Assembly (NCBI GenBank): GCA_002424865.1
Contig: DILC01000065.1
Coordinates: forward strand, 1 to 46,569
Length of the DNA stretch: 46,569 nucleotides
Direction: 5' to 3'
Origin: Rhodocyclaceae bacterium UBA5602
GTDB lineage: Bacteria > Pseudomonadota > Gammaproteobacteria > Burkholderiales > Rhodocyclaceae
Below are positions 8,402-17,577 of the stretch, piece by piece (within the stretch, counting starts at the first letter, position 1; the number at the start of each line of letters is the position of its first letter). Position numbers and translations under genes: made by a program. The notes under the pieces were generated by a model. It ran no database searches. It had not been told where the DNA came from and saw only the letters and a program-made list of their open reading frames with translations.

Positions 8402-8959
8402 ATGATCCCCGAACTGAAAAAAGTCACAGAACAAAAAATGCAGAAAAGTCTTGAGGCTTTGCAGTCAGACTTGAGCAAAGTGCGGACAGGCCGCGCCCAC
8501 ACGGGCATTCTGGACCATGTGCAAGTGGATTATTACGGCTCGATGATGCCGATTAATCAAGTCGCCAACATCACCTTGATCGATGCCCGCACCATTGGTG
8601 TCCAGCCTTGGGAAAAGCCCTTGGTGGCCAAGGTGGAAAAAGCGATCCGTGATTCTGATTTGGGCCTTAATCCAGCCTCGCAAGGGGATGTCATCCGCGT
8701 GCCGATGCCCGCATTAACGGAAGAGCGGCGGCGTGATTTGATCAAGGTGGTCAAGCACGAAGGCGAGAACGCTAAAATTGCCGTGCGAAATTTGCGCCGC
8801 GATGCCAATGCGCACCTGAAAGAAGCGCTGAAAAAGAAGGAAGTGTCGGAGGACGACGAGCGCCGCGCACAGGACGATATTCAAAAGCTCACCGACCGTT
8901 ATGTGCTCGAAGTCGATAAGCTGTTAGCCGAAAAAGAAAAAGACTTGATGGCTGTCTGA
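8402..8959 (+). CDS. frr: Ribosome recycling factor
   Basis: Splits post-termination ribosomes together with EF-G. The 185 residues are the canonical length, with the three-helix-bundle pattern and the conserved KVRTGRAHTGILDHV and RVPMPALTEERRRDLIKVV segments. ATG at 8402 was chosen over the TTG one codon upstream because AGGAG at 8390-8394 is then 7 bases away and the protein begins MIPELKK. Confidence 0.97.
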   Translation: MIPELKKVTEQKMQKSLEALQSDLSKVRTGRAHTGILDHVQVDYYGSMMPINQVANITLIDARTIGVQPWEKPLVAKVEKAIRDSDLGLNPASQGDVIRVPMPALTEERRRDLIKVVKHEGENAKIAVRNLRRDANAHLKEALKKKEVSEDDERRAQDDIQKLTDRYVLEVDKLLAEKEKDLMAV

Positions 8960-9021
8960 CCGGGTTTTCACCCACATGTCAAATGTGTCAATGGAACACG
9001 CATTTTTAGGGCAAGGGACGG

Positions 9022-9807
9022 ATGGCTACGCACACAAGCTCAACGCAAGCGATACCTCAAGTCAGTGATGTGCCGCGGCACATTGCCATCATCATGGATG
9101 GCAATGGCCGTTGGGCCAAAAAGCGCTTTTTGCCGCGTGTGGCAGGCCATAAGCGCGGCGTGGATACCGTGCGCGCCATGGTCAAGGCATGCATTCACCA
9201 GGGCGTTGATTACCTGACCTTGTTTGCTTTTTCATCGGAAAACTGGCGCCGTCCGGCTGACGAAGTCTCATTCTTGATGAATCTGTTTGTAACGGCCTTG
9301 CAAAGCGAAATTACCAAGCTGCACGCCAATGGCGTGCGTTTGCGCATTGTGGGCGATTTGCATGCATTTGAACCGCGCTTGCTGGCGCTGATTCGCGAGG
9401 GTGAATCGCTGACGGCCAACAATACCCGCCTGACGCTGACCGTGGCGGCCAATTATGGCGGGCGTTGGGATATCTTGCAAGCGACCAACCAACTGGCCTT
9501 GGCGCACCCTGAAAAAACTGGCCGTTATACCGAGGATGATTTGATTCCGCATCTGGCCATGGCGTATGCACCGGAGCCTGACCTGTTCATCCGCACGGGC
9601 GGCGAGCAGCGCATCAGCAACTTTCTGTTATGGCAGCTGGCCTATAGCGAGCTTTACTTTACCGATACGCTGTGGCCGGATTTTACCGATGCAGCGCTCA
9701 GTGAGGCCATCGCGTCGTATCAGCGGCGTGAGCGCCGATTTGGCCGCACGGGCGATCAGACCAAATTAGCGGGTGCTGCCACCGTCTCGCCAGCGCCGAC
9801 TTTATGA
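9022..9807 (+). CDS. uppS: Undecaprenyl diphosphate synthase
   Basis: Makes the C55 lipid carrier for peptidoglycan and O-antigen by cis-prenyl transfer. Signature motifs are HIAIIMDGNGRWAKKR (catalytic Asp), TLFAFSSENWRRP and the C-terminal RTGGEQRISNFLLWQLAYSE. At 261 residues it is slightly long. The extra tail after FGRTGDQ ends in TVSPAPTL, and those last codons are encoded by a copy of the dispersed 24-bp repeat, so the tail is probably repeat-derived and not catalytic. Confidence 0.96.
   Translation: MATHTSSTQAIPQVSDVPRHIAIIMDGNGRWAKKRFLPRVAGHKRGVDTVRAMVKACIHQGVDYLTLFAFSSENWRRPADEVSFLMNLFVTALQSEITKLHANGVRLRIVGDLHAFEPRLLALIREGESLTANNTRLTLTVAANYGGRWDILQATNQLALAHPEKTGRYTEDDLIPHLAMAYAPEPDLFIRTGGEQRISNFLLWQLAYSELYFTDTLWPDFTDAALSEAIASYQRRERRFGRTGDQTKLAGAATVSPAPTL
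9780..9803 (+). repeat. Dispersed 24-bp repeat, copy 2 (end of uppS)
   Basis: This copy reads CACCGTCTCG then CCAGCGCCGACTTT and ends one codon short of the uppS stop, encoding the peptide around VSPAPTL. Confidence 0.8.
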
Positions 9808-9924
9808 GCCTTGACAAGCGGCGCTTTTTTGTTGCCCCCCTATCCAACCCTGTTTTCTTGCCCTTTCCCTCTTATTCCCGTCCTGGTTTTTGTCCATTGC
9901 CAGGGTCGGGCGGGTGGCCTTTAG

Positions 9925-10764
9925 ATGTCTAACCTGCAACAACGCGTTATCACGGCATTCTGTCTGGTCGTCGGGCTGGGGGGGGTGTTGTTCTTTTTTT
10001 CGGCCACTATGGCCATCATGGCGTTTGCCATCATTGCGGCATGCGCGGCCTGGGAGTGGGGTGGTTTGATGGGGCAGCCGCAATCTGCGCGCGTTATGTA
10101 TGCCTTGCTTACGTTGCCGTTCTTCTGGCAAATTGACATGTTGCAGGCAAGGCTGTTGCCTGTTCTGTTTGTTCTGTCTGCGGTTTTTTGGTTATTGCTT
10201 GTGCCTTTTTGGCTATGGCGAAAATGGACGTTGCGCGGAAATGATTTTTTCGGCTATGCCATTGGTTTTATCGTGATTTTGCCGACATGGGCGGCGATGG
10301 TTTATTTGTACTCAAAGAGCCCCTGGTTGTTAATCGCTGCGATGGCCATTGTCTGGGTGGCCGATATTGGCGCTTACTTTACCGGGCGCGCCCTGGGGCG
10401 GCATAAGTTGGCGCCGGGCATCAGCCCAGGCAAGACATGGGAAGGCGTTGCTGGTGCTGTGGCGGGTGTCATTGCGTATGGGCTGGTTTGGGTGTTTTTG
10501 CTGCCGAAATCCATGGGTGGCCAGGTGTCAGGCTTGCTCAGTGTGATGGGAATGCACTATGCAAGTTTGCTTTTCCTCTTGTTGCTGGTTGCCTTGACTG
10601 GCATGGGCGTGTTGGGCGACTTATTTGAATCCTTGCTGAAACGGCAAGCAGGCCTCAAGGATAGCAGTGGCCTCTTGCCAGGACATGGCGGCGTCCTGGA
10701 TCGCATTGATAGCTTGACGGCCACCTTGCCGCTGGTCGCCGGATTGCTTTACTTTTTTACATGA
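9925..10764 (+). CDS. cdsA: Phosphatidate cytidylyltransferase (CDP-diglyceride synthase)
   Basis: Converts phosphatidic acid and CTP into CDP-diacylglycerol, the precursor of all membrane phospholipids. The 279-residue protein has about eight hydrophobic segments. The family signature is complete near the C-terminus: LLKRQAGLKDSSGLLPGHGG followed by VLDRIDS. SPGKTWEGVAGA is also conserved. The stop overlaps the dxr start (ATGA), implying translational coupling. Confidence 0.96.
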   Translation: MSNLQQRVITAFCLVVGLGGVLFFFSATMAIMAFAIIAACAAWEWGGLMGQPQSARVMYALLTLPFFWQIDMLQARLLPVLFVLSAVFWLLLVPFWLWRKWTLRGNDFFGYAIGFIVILPTWAAMVYLYSKSPWLLIAAMAIVWVADIGAYFTGRALGRHKLAPGISPGKTWEGVAGAVAGVIAYGLVWVFLLPKSMGGQVSGLLSVMGMHYASLLFLLLLVALTGMGVLGDLFESLLKRQAGLKDSSGLLPGHGGVLDRIDSLTATLPLVAGLLYFFT

Positions 10765-11939
10765 TGAATCTGACTATCCTTGGCGCAACGGGCTCCATTG
10801 GCGTGAGCACGCTGGACGTTGTTGCGCGCCATCCTGATCGTTACCGCGTCGTGGCTTTGAGTGGGCATACCCGTGTTGATCTCCTGGCCGAACAGTGCCG
10901 TCAGCACCACCCGGTTTATGCGGTGGTGGGCAGTGCTGCAGATGCGGCGCGACTGGAGAAAATACTTGCGGCCCAGTCAGTGTCAACTGAGGTTTTATAT
11001 GGGCCGGATGCCTTGGTTCATATTGCGAGCCTCACAGAAGTGGATGCCGTAATGGCAGCCATTGTCGGTGCGGCGGGCCTGATGTCGGCTCTGGCGGCAG
11101 TGAGGGCGGGCAAGCGGGTGTTGTTGGCCAACAAGGAAGCGCTGGTCATGGCAGGCGATATTTTCATGGATGAGGTGCGTCGATCGGGGGCTTGTTTGTT
11201 GCCGATTGATAGTGAACATAACGCCATTTTCCAGTCCATGCCGACAGGTTATGCAGGTGATTTTTCACCAGCGGGCATCAGCCGTATTCTCTTGACCGCA
11301 TCCGGCGGCCCTTTTCGTGATGTGCCGCTCGCAACGCTCGATACGGTGACGCCAGAACAAGCGGTAGCGCATCCGAAATGGACGATGGGGCGGAAAATTT
11401 CCGTTGATTCCGCCACGATGATGAACAAGGGGCTGGAGGTTATCGAGGCGCATTATTTGTTCAATGCACCCGCCGATCGCATTGAGGTGGTGATCCACCC
11501 GCAAAGCGTGATCCACTCTTTGGTGGAATACGTGGATGGTTCCGTTCTCGCCCAGTTGGGTAACCCGGACATGCGCACGCCCATTGCCCATGCGCTGGCT
11601 TGGCCCGGGCGTATTGAATCGGGTGTTGAGCGCTTGAATCTCTTTGCCACGGGCGCCCTGGCCTTTGAATCGCCTGATCTGGTGCGCTTTCCTTGCCTTG
11701 GCCTGGCCTATCAAGCTTTGCGTGCCGGGGGTAATATGCCTGCTGTGCTCAATGCCGCCAATGAAGTTGCCGTAGCGGCCTTTTTGGCTGAGCGGCTGCC
11801 CTTTTTGGGTATTTCAGCGGTCATTGCCGAAGCCTTGGCCAGTGTGCCTTATGAACCAGTTAGCTCTATCGAGGCCGTGCTGGCGGCTGACCAGGCAGGA
11901 CGGCTCGCCGCCCAACGCGCCTTGATGGCTTTGACTTGA
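10761..11939 (+). CDS. dxr: 1-deoxy-D-xylulose 5-phosphate reductoisomerase
   Basis: Second step of the MEP isoprenoid pathway, giving MEP from DXP with NADPH. Visible are the N-terminal nucleotide-binding LGATGSIGVSTLDVV, the metal/substrate loop LPIDSEHNAIFQ, the TASGGPFRD segment and KGLEVIEAHYLF. 392 residues, the usual length. Two ATGs are possible (10761 or 10764); the first overlaps the cdsA stop. Located with uppS and cdsA, it links isoprenoid supply to lipid-carrier synthesis. Confidence 0.97.
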   Translation: MMNLTILGATGSIGVSTLDVVARHPDRYRVVALSGHTRVDLLAEQCRQHHPVYAVVGSAADAARLEKILAAQSVSTEVLYGPDALVHIASLTEVDAVMAAIVGAAGLMSALAAVRAGKRVLLANKEALVMAGDIFMDEVRRSGACLLPIDSEHNAIFQSMPTGYAGDFSPAGISRILLTASGGPFRDVPLATLDTVTPEQAVAHPKWTMGRKISVDSATMMNKGLEVIEAHYLFNAPADRIEVVIHPQSVIHSLVEYVDGSVLAQLGNPDMRTPIAHALAWPGRIESGVERLNLFATGALAFESPDLVRFPCLGLAYQALRAGGNMPAVLNAANEVAVAAFLAERLPFLGISAVIAEALASVPYEPVSSIEAVLAADQAGRLAAQRALMALT

Positions 11940-11949
11940 GGATCGATCC

Positions 11950-13323
11950 ATGAACTTTCAAATGGTTTTGTTTTATGCCGGTGCTTTTGTGCTGGCTTTG
12001 GGTTTGCTGGTCATCGTGCATGAACTGGGCCACTATCTGGCAGCACGCGCCTGTGGTGTCAAGGTGTTGCGCTTTGCCATCGGGTTTGGCAAGGTGGTCT
12101 GGTCTCGCCGTTCAGGGCCGGATCAAACCGAATGGGCGGTGGCCCTATTGCCCCTGGGTGGTTATCTGAAAATGCTGGATGAACGTGAGGGCGAAGTGGC
12201 CATCAGCGATTTGCCCCGTGCTTTTAACCGGCAAACGGTGGGGCGGCGTGTTTTTATTGTAGTGGCAGGCCCCCTGGCTAATTTGTTGCTGGCAATCCTC
12301 ATCTATTGGCTGGTTTTTATGGCTGGCATGACTGAGCTGAAGCCGCGTTTGGGCGTGCCACCCGCTGATAGTCCTGCGGCAACGGCTGGCATAACCGCCG
12401 GTGTGACCGTGCGTGCTGTCAATGGCGAGCCGATTGCCAGTTGGCAGGATTTGCGTTGGGAGGTGATGCGGCAGGGCATGGAACGCTCGCCATTGGTGCT
12501 GGATGCCATGACAGCGCAGGGCAATTCGGTGACGTATCGCGTAGATAACCTTAAGTTTTCACTCGCTGAAACAGAAAAAGACCCGCTCACGCCGCTCGGT
12601 CTTGTCTTATTGCGGCCAACGTTGCCTGCCGTGATTGGGCAAGTCATGCCAGGTTCTGCTGCAGCCATGGCTGGGCTCAAGTCAGGGGATCGGGTGTTGC
12701 GGATTGATGATAAAAAAATCCATGAGTGGGCGGACGTCACCGCCGCTGTCAGGGCAGCTACGGGCAAACCCCTGATGATGCAAATTGACAGGGCAGGACA
12801 AATGCTTAACCTTGCAGCGACACCTCAGGTCAGTGGTGAGGGGGCAGCCCGTACAGGCCGTTTAGGGGTGACGGTTAAAGAAGACATGGCTGCGATTGGA
12901 CAGATGACAACGCTTGTGCGTTACGGTGTGTGGGAGTCTTTCACGCGGGCCAGCATGAAAACCTGGGATACCGCGATCATGAGTTTGCGCATGATGGGCC
13001 GGATGATTACGGGTGATCTGTCCTGGAAAAACCTCTCCGGTCCTGTGACCATCGCTGACTATGCGGGTCAGACCGCGCGGATGGGGTTGAGTTATTACCT
13101 GAGCTTTGTTGCCTTGATCAGCATCAGCCTTGGCGTGCTGAATTTGCTGCCTATTCCGGTTTTGGATGGGGGGCATTTAATGTATTATCTTGCAGAGTTC
13201 ATCAAGGGTGGGCCATTGCCTGAACGTGTGCTGGAGATCAGTCAGCGTGTGGGTTTTGCTTTGCTTGCCTTGCTGATGATATTTGCGTTTTATAACGATT
13301 TGAATCGTCTGTTGATCGGTTGA
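11950..13323 (+). CDS. rseP: Site-2 zinc metalloprotease RseP
   Basis: Inner-membrane protease that cuts anti-sigma factor RseA in the envelope-stress response and clears remnant signal peptides. The zinc site HELGH is at residues 24-28 in the first helix, the second metal motif LDGGHL is near residue 400, and two PDZ domains lie between (roughly 120-200 and 215-290). 457 residues, normal length. Start ATG at 11950, 10 bases after dxr; bamA follows. Confidence 0.96.
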   Translation: MNFQMVLFYAGAFVLALGLLVIVHELGHYLAARACGVKVLRFAIGFGKVVWSRRSGPDQTEWAVALLPLGGYLKMLDEREGEVAISDLPRAFNRQTVGRRVFIVVAGPLANLLLAILIYWLVFMAGMTELKPRLGVPPADSPAATAGITAGVTVRAVNGEPIASWQDLRWEVMRQGMERSPLVLDAMTAQGNSVTYRVDNLKFSLAETEKDPLTPLGLVLLRPTLPAVIGQVMPGSAAAMAGLKSGDRVLRIDDKKIHEWADVTAAVRAATGKPLMMQIDRAGQMLNLAATPQVSGEGAARTGRLGVTVKEDMAAIGQMTTLVRYGVWESFTRASMKTWDTAIMSLRMMGRMITGDLSWKNLSGPVTIADYAGQTARMGLSYYLSFVALISISLGVLNLLPIPVLDGGHLMYYLAEFIKGGPLPERVLEISQRVGFALLALLMIFAFYNDLNRLLIG

Positions 13324-13397
13324 TCGCCGGTTGATTCATGGTTGGTTTCTCGTTGAATCGCTCCTTCTGGCAGGATTCTGCCTATATATTTTGCCCC

Positions 13398-15680
13398 ATG
13401 AATAAAAAAATACTTGTCGGTTTAGTTTCAGCTTTATTAGCGCATTCGGTTTTTGCATTTGAGCCCTTCGAGATCAAGGATATTCGTGTCGAAGGGATTC
13501 AGCGCACAGAGGCGGGAACGGTTTTTTCTTACTTGCCCGTCAAAATTGGCGACATCATTACCGATGAAAAGGCGGCCAGTGCCATCAAGGCCTTGTTTGC
13601 CACCGGCTTTTTTAAAGACGTTCGTCTTGAAATTGATGGCCAGGTGCTGGTTGTGGTTTTGGAAGAGCGTCCGGCAATTGCTTCGCTCGATTTTGTTGGC
13701 TTAAAGTCATTCAAGGCAGAAGACCTTAGAAGAGGCTTGCGTGATGTGGGTCTGGCTGAATCGCGCATATTTGACCGTGCGATGGTCGAGCGGGCAGAAC
13801 AAGAGCTTAAACGCCAGTATCTTTCACAAGGCCGCTATGCGGTGGATGTCAAAGTGACCGTAACTCCCCTGGAGCGCAATCGCGTGGCGATCAAGTTCAC
13901 AGTGAATGAAGGCGAAGTGGCCAAAATCAAGCAGATCAACATTGTTGGCGCCAAGGCATTCAAGGAAAAGGATTTGTTGAGCCTGATGGCGATCAGCACG
14001 CCGAACTGGATGAGCTGGTACACCAAAAATGACCAGTATTCGAAACAAAAACTCTCGGGTGACCTGGAAGCGTTGCGTTCTTATTACATGAACCAGGGGT
14101 ATCTTGAATTCAACATTGAATCCACGCAGGTTTCCATATCCGCAGATAAGCAGGATATTTACATCACCATCAACCTGACTGAAGGCGAGAAGTTTACGAT
14201 TGGCAACATCAAACTGGCGGGGAATCTTCTATTGCCTGAAGCTGAGTTGCGAAAGCTTGTGAAAATGAAACCTGGCGATGTTTTTTCACGCGAAGCCATG
14301 ACCGAAACAACCAAGGCCATCAGTGATCGTTTGGGGGATGATGGCTATGCCTTTGCCAATGTGAATGCCGCCCCTGAACTGGACAGGGAAAAGCGCCAGG
14401 TATCTTTTACCTTGATGGTGGATCCCGGCCGCCGCGTGTATGTGCGGCAAATCAATGTGGTGGGCAATACCCGCACGCGGGACGAGGTGATCCGCCGTGA
14501 AGTGCGGCAAATGGAGTCCGCCTGGTATAACGGTGAGCGGATTCGTAAATCGCGCGACCGGGTGGATCGTTTGGGCTATTTTGATGAAGTGTCCATGGAA
14601 ACGCCTGCGGTGGTTGGCGCAACAGATCAAATTGACGTGAATTTGAAAGTCAAGGAAAAGCCGACCGGGAATATCTCCTTGGGGGCGGGTTTTTCGAGTT
14701 CTGAAAAACTCTCGCTCTCCGGTGCGGTGCAGCAGAGCAACGTGTTTGGTAGCGGGAAAAACATCGGTGTGCAGGTGAGTACGAGCAAATCCAATCGAAT
14801 TCTGTCCTTATCGCACACGGATCCCTACTTTACGATTGATGGTGTCAGCCAGGGGTTTGATCTTTATACCCGCAAAACCGATACTTCCCAACTGAATTAT
14901 GTGAGTAGTTTCGTTGCAGACTCAACCGGTGGCGGCGTCCGTTACGGTATCCCGATTGGTGAAGATGATTACCTGTTCCTAGGACTGTCCTATGATCAGA
15001 CCAAATTGAAATTGAGCCCTTATTCTGCGCAACGGTACATTGATTATGTAACCAAGTATGGCGAGGATAGCAATACGGTGTCTACGACCGTAGGATGGCA
15101 GAAGGATGGCCGGGACAGCTTGTTATATCCAACCAAAGGCACTTTTAACAGTGTCAGCGTTGAGCTTGCCTTGCCAGGCAGCACGGTCACCTATGTTCGT
15201 GGAACTTATAAACATCAGCGTTTTGAACCCGTGAGCAAGACATTTACCCTGGCGCTCACCGGCGAGCTTGGCTTGGCTAATTCTTACGGTGGCAAAGAGG
15301 TGCCTTTCTTTAAAAACTTCTACGCCGGTGGTATTGGCTCGGTGCGCGGTTTTGAGTCGAACAGCCTGGGCCCGCGTGACCCGCAGACGGGGGATTATTT
15401 GGGCGGTACAAAGCGTGCCACGGGGAGTGCTGAATTGTTGTTCGGGCTGCCGGGTGCAAAGCAGGACAGGTCTTTCCGCTTTAGTGCATTTGTGGATGGT
15501 GGTGGTATTTTTGGCGATGGCAATACGTCCAATTCGGATGCTGTCCGCTTTAGTGCGGGGCTTTCTGCTTCGTGGAACTCGCCGTTGGGGCCACTGAAAT
15601 TCTCGCTGGCAAAACCCCTGAATAAAAAGCAGGAAGACAAGACGCAAGCCTTCCAGTTCCAATTAGGTTCTACTTTCTAG
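13398..15680 (+). CDS. bamA: Outer membrane protein assembly factor BamA
   Basis: Core of the BAM complex that folds beta-barrels into the outer membrane. The chosen start MNKKILVGLV gives a clear signal peptide ending HSVFA before FEPFEIKDIRVEG. Five POTRA domains follow over roughly residues 22-420, then the 16-strand barrel with the conserved VRGF motif (GSVRGFESNSLGPR) and a C-terminal phenylalanine. An in-frame upstream ATG at 13338 would bury the signal peptide 20 residues in, so it was rejected. About 760 residues. Placed between rseP and skp, a standard envelope cluster. Confidence 0.97.
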   Translation: MNKKILVGLVSALLAHSVFAFEPFEIKDIRVEGIQRTEAGTVFSYLPVKIGDIITDEKAASAIKALFATGFFKDVRLEIDGQVLVVVLEERPAIASLDFVGLKSFKAEDLRRGLRDVGLAESRIFDRAMVERAEQELKRQYLSQGRYAVDVKVTVTPLERNRVAIKFTVNEGEVAKIKQINIVGAKAFKEKDLLSLMAISTPNWMSWYTKNDQYSKQKLSGDLEALRSYYMNQGYLEFNIESTQVSISADKQDIYITINLTEGEKFTIGNIKLAGNLLLPEAELRKLVKMKPGDVFSREAMTETTKAISDRLGDDGYAFANVNAAPELDREKRQVSFTLMVDPGRRVYVRQINVVGNTRTRDEVIRREVRQMESAWYNGERIRKSRDRVDRLGYFDEVSMETPAVVGATDQIDVNLKVKEKPTGNISLGAGFSSSEKLSLSGAVQQSNVFGSGKNIGVQVSTSKSNRILSLSHTDPYFTIDGVSQGFDLYTRKTDTSQLNYVSSFVADSTGGGVRYGIPIGEDDYLFLGLSYDQTKLKLSPYSAQRYIDYVTKYGEDSNTVSTTVGWQKDGRDSLLYPTKGTFNSVSVELALPGSTVTYVRGTYKHQRFEPVSKTFTLALTGELGLANSYGGKEVPFFKNFYAGGIGSVRGFESNSLGPRDPQTGDYLGGTKRATGSAELLFGLPGAKQDRSFRFSAFVDGGGIFGDGNTSNSDAVRFSAGLSASWNSPLGPLKFSLAKPLNKKQEDKTQAFQFQLGSTF

Positions 15681-15807
15681 GCGGCTTCTTGCAGATCAAT
15701 CTACGTTATTGACGATCTAACGCTCATGTTAAACCTCATGCTGAACAAACGTCGCCCGCTGCTGACGAAACACGCGAAAGGCCGCATCAAGGCCCGCCCC
15801 CTCCCAG

Positions 15808-15828
15808 CCTCCCCCGCACGGGGGGAGG
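15808..15828. repeat. G/C-rich palindrome between bamA and skp
   Basis: CCTCCCCC, a 5-nt loop and GGGGGAGG form an 8-bp GC stem with no following T tract. It resembles the short REP-like palindromes scattered between genes in many betaproteobacteria. The surrounding 233-bp gap (15681-15913) contains no other gene. Confidence 0.5.
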
Positions 15829-15913
15829 AGATTGTCTGGCTCGTTGCGCGAGCGGCGTGACCCGGCATCAAATGGCGTTGTTTCACGCTAACATCGACTA
15901 TAGAGAGACTGCT

Positions 15914-16414
15914 ATGTTTAAACGTATTGCGATGACCGGTTTTGCCTTGCTCACACTGTGCGGCCCGGTTCAGGCCGAGACAAAAATCGGTTTTATCAAC
16001 AATCAGCGCGTGCTGGCTGAATCGCCGCAAGCAGCCAAGGCAAAAAAGCGGATTGAAAAGGATTTTGAAAAGCGCGACCAGGATTTGCAGCGCATGGTCA
16101 AGCAAGTGCAAACCTTGCAGTCCGCCTTGGATAAAGGGGCATCGCCCTTGTCGGAAACTGATCGGCGCAACAAGGAAAAGGAGTTGTCTGATCTGACGCG
16201 CGATTTGCAACGCAAGCAGCGGGAGTTTCGCGAAGACCTAAGTCAGCGTCAGAATGACGAAATGGCCTTGATTTTCGAGAAAATCAACAAGACCATCAAA
16301 CAGATTGCCGACGCTGAAAAATATGACATCATTTTTCAGGATGCGGTCTACTTTAACCAGCGCATCGATATTACCGATAAGGTCATCAAGGCGCTGGGCG
16401 ATGGGTCTAAATAG
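15914..16414 (+). CDS. skp: Periplasmic chaperone Skp (OmpH family)
   Basis: Carries unfolded outer-membrane proteins across the periplasm to BamA. The start MFKRIAMTGFALLTLC gives a signal peptide cut after PVQA; mature residues begin ETKIGFINNQRVLAESP, typical for the family. A long charged coiled coil (about residues 45-125) forms the tentacles. 166 residues. An upstream in-frame start at 15857 would put 19 polar residues before the signal peptide and was rejected. Followed 12 bases later by lpxD, as in most proteobacteria. Confidence 0.93.
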   Translation: MFKRIAMTGFALLTLCGPVQAETKIGFINNQRVLAESPQAAKAKKRIEKDFEKRDQDLQRMVKQVQTLQSALDKGASPLSETDRRNKEKELSDLTRDLQRKQREFREDLSQRQNDEMALIFEKINKTIKQIADAEKYDIIFQDAVYFNQRIDITDKVIKALGDGSK

Positions 16415-16425
16415 ACAGTTTTCCT

Positions 16426-17577
16426 GTGTCGCTGAGTTTAAATGAGATTGTCGCCCGATTAGGGGGCGAATTGGTTGGCGCAACGGTTGGGGCGGCTGTT
16501 GGCGAAAAAGTCGGCGTTGGCGATACGGCGGCAGTTGCAACAGCAACCATGGGCACCACCGGTCAGGCCGACGGGACGGCGATAACCGATATACGCATCA
16601 CCCATGTAGCGCCGTTGGAGACGGCAGATTCTGGCGACTTGTCCTTTTTGTCGAATCCAAAGTATCGTGCGCAGATGCAGCGCACGCGTGCTTCTGCCGT
16701 CATCATGTCGCCTGCTGCGTTTCATTCGCTAGCGCAGCTAAATTCAGCCATGCCATTCGCCGCTATTCTTACCGACCAGCCCTATCTTTATTATGCCCGC
16801 GTTGCGCAATGGCTATCGCCCTTGCCTGACGTCATCCCCGGTATTCACGCCAGCGCCGTGGTGGTGGGGCAGGTGGCTGATTCGGCCGAGATCGGCGCGC
16901 ATGTGAGCATAGGCTGCGGCGCGCAGATTGGCGCAGATGTGGCCATAGGCGCGAATTGCAGCATTGGTGAAAATGTAGTCATTGCGGATGGCTCGCGCCT
17001 GGCGCCGAATGTCACGGTGTATGCCCATTGCGTGATCGGGAAACGCTGCATCATTCACGCAGGCGTGGTGATTGGTTCCGATGGTTTTGGTTTTGCCCGC
17101 GAGGCCACCGGGGCATGGGTCAAAATTCCGCAAATCGGCCGTGTGGTGATTGGCGATGAGGTTGAGATTGGGGCGAACACCACCATAGATCGCGGCGCTT
17201 TGGATGACACCATTATCGGTGATGGTGTGAAACTCGATAACCAGATCCAGATCGGGCATAACGTCAAAATCGGCAAGGACACGGCCATTGCCGGCTGTGT
17301 GGGCGTGGCGGGTAGCGCGGTCATCGGTGCGCGCTGCAGCATTGGCGGGGCAGCGATGATCCAGGGACATCTCACTTTGGCGGACGAGGTCGTTGTCACG
17401 ACAGGCACCTTGGTGACCAAATCCATCACCAAGGCCGGCACCTATAGCGGATCATCCCCATTCTTGACACATGGCGAATGGCTAAGAAATTTTTCGCATT
17501 TGCGCCATCTTGATGCGATGGCCGATAAAATCCGCGCCCTTGAACAAAGGCTGCAAGCCATGGAGAAGAAAGCATGA
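16426..17577 (+). CDS. lpxD: UDP-3-O-(3-hydroxyacyl)glucosamine N-acyltransferase, with N-terminal insertion
   Basis: Third lipid A step, adding the N-linked acyl chain. The N-terminal uridine-binding domain (SLNEIVARLGGELVG, later VAPLETADSGDLSFLSNPKYR) and the left-handed beta-helix of hexapeptide repeats (about residues 140-330, with IGSDGFGFA and QIGHNVKIG) are present. Start is GTG at 16426. It is 383 residues against about 345 usual: roughly 37 Ala/Gly/Thr/Val-rich residues sit between G18 and I56, where family members run almost directly on. A minus-strand copy of the dispersed repeat lies in this insertion and encodes KVGVGDTA. The insertion is upstream of the catalytic helix and probably tolerated. 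Confidence 0.95.
   Translation: MSLSLNEIVARLGGELVGATVGAAVGEKVGVGDTAAVATATMGTTGQADGTAITDIRITHVAPLETADSGDLSFLSNPKYRAQMQRTRASAVIMSPAAFHSLAQLNSAMPFAAILTDQPYLYYARVAQWLSPLPDVIPGIHASAVVVGQVADSAEIGAHVSIGCGAQIGADVAIGANCSIGENVVIADGSRLAPNVTVYAHCVIGKRCIIHAGVVIGSDGFGFAREATGAWVKIPQIGRVVIGDEVEIGANTTIDRGALDDTIIGDGVKLDNQIQIGHNVKIGKDTAIAGCVGVAGSAVIGARCSIGGAAMIQGHLTLADEVVVTTGTLVTKSITKAGTYSGSSPFLTHGEWLRNFSHLRHLDAMADKIRALEQRLQAMEKKA
16507..16530 (-). repeat. Dispersed 24-bp repeat, copy 3 (inside lpxD, minus orientation)
   Basis: The reverse complement reads CGCCGTATCG then CCAACGCCGACTTT. With three more flanking bases (16504-16530) it is identical over 27 bp to the copy in alr. Confidence 0.8.

Noticed and set aside
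9978..9985. G8 run in cdsA, with similar G7-G8 runs in the sensor kinase (near 22587-22594), tsaB (near 34304-34310) and the glycine-zipper gene (40276-40283)
   Set aside because: They occur in essential as well as accessory genes and in varied contexts, so phase variation by slippage is not indicated.
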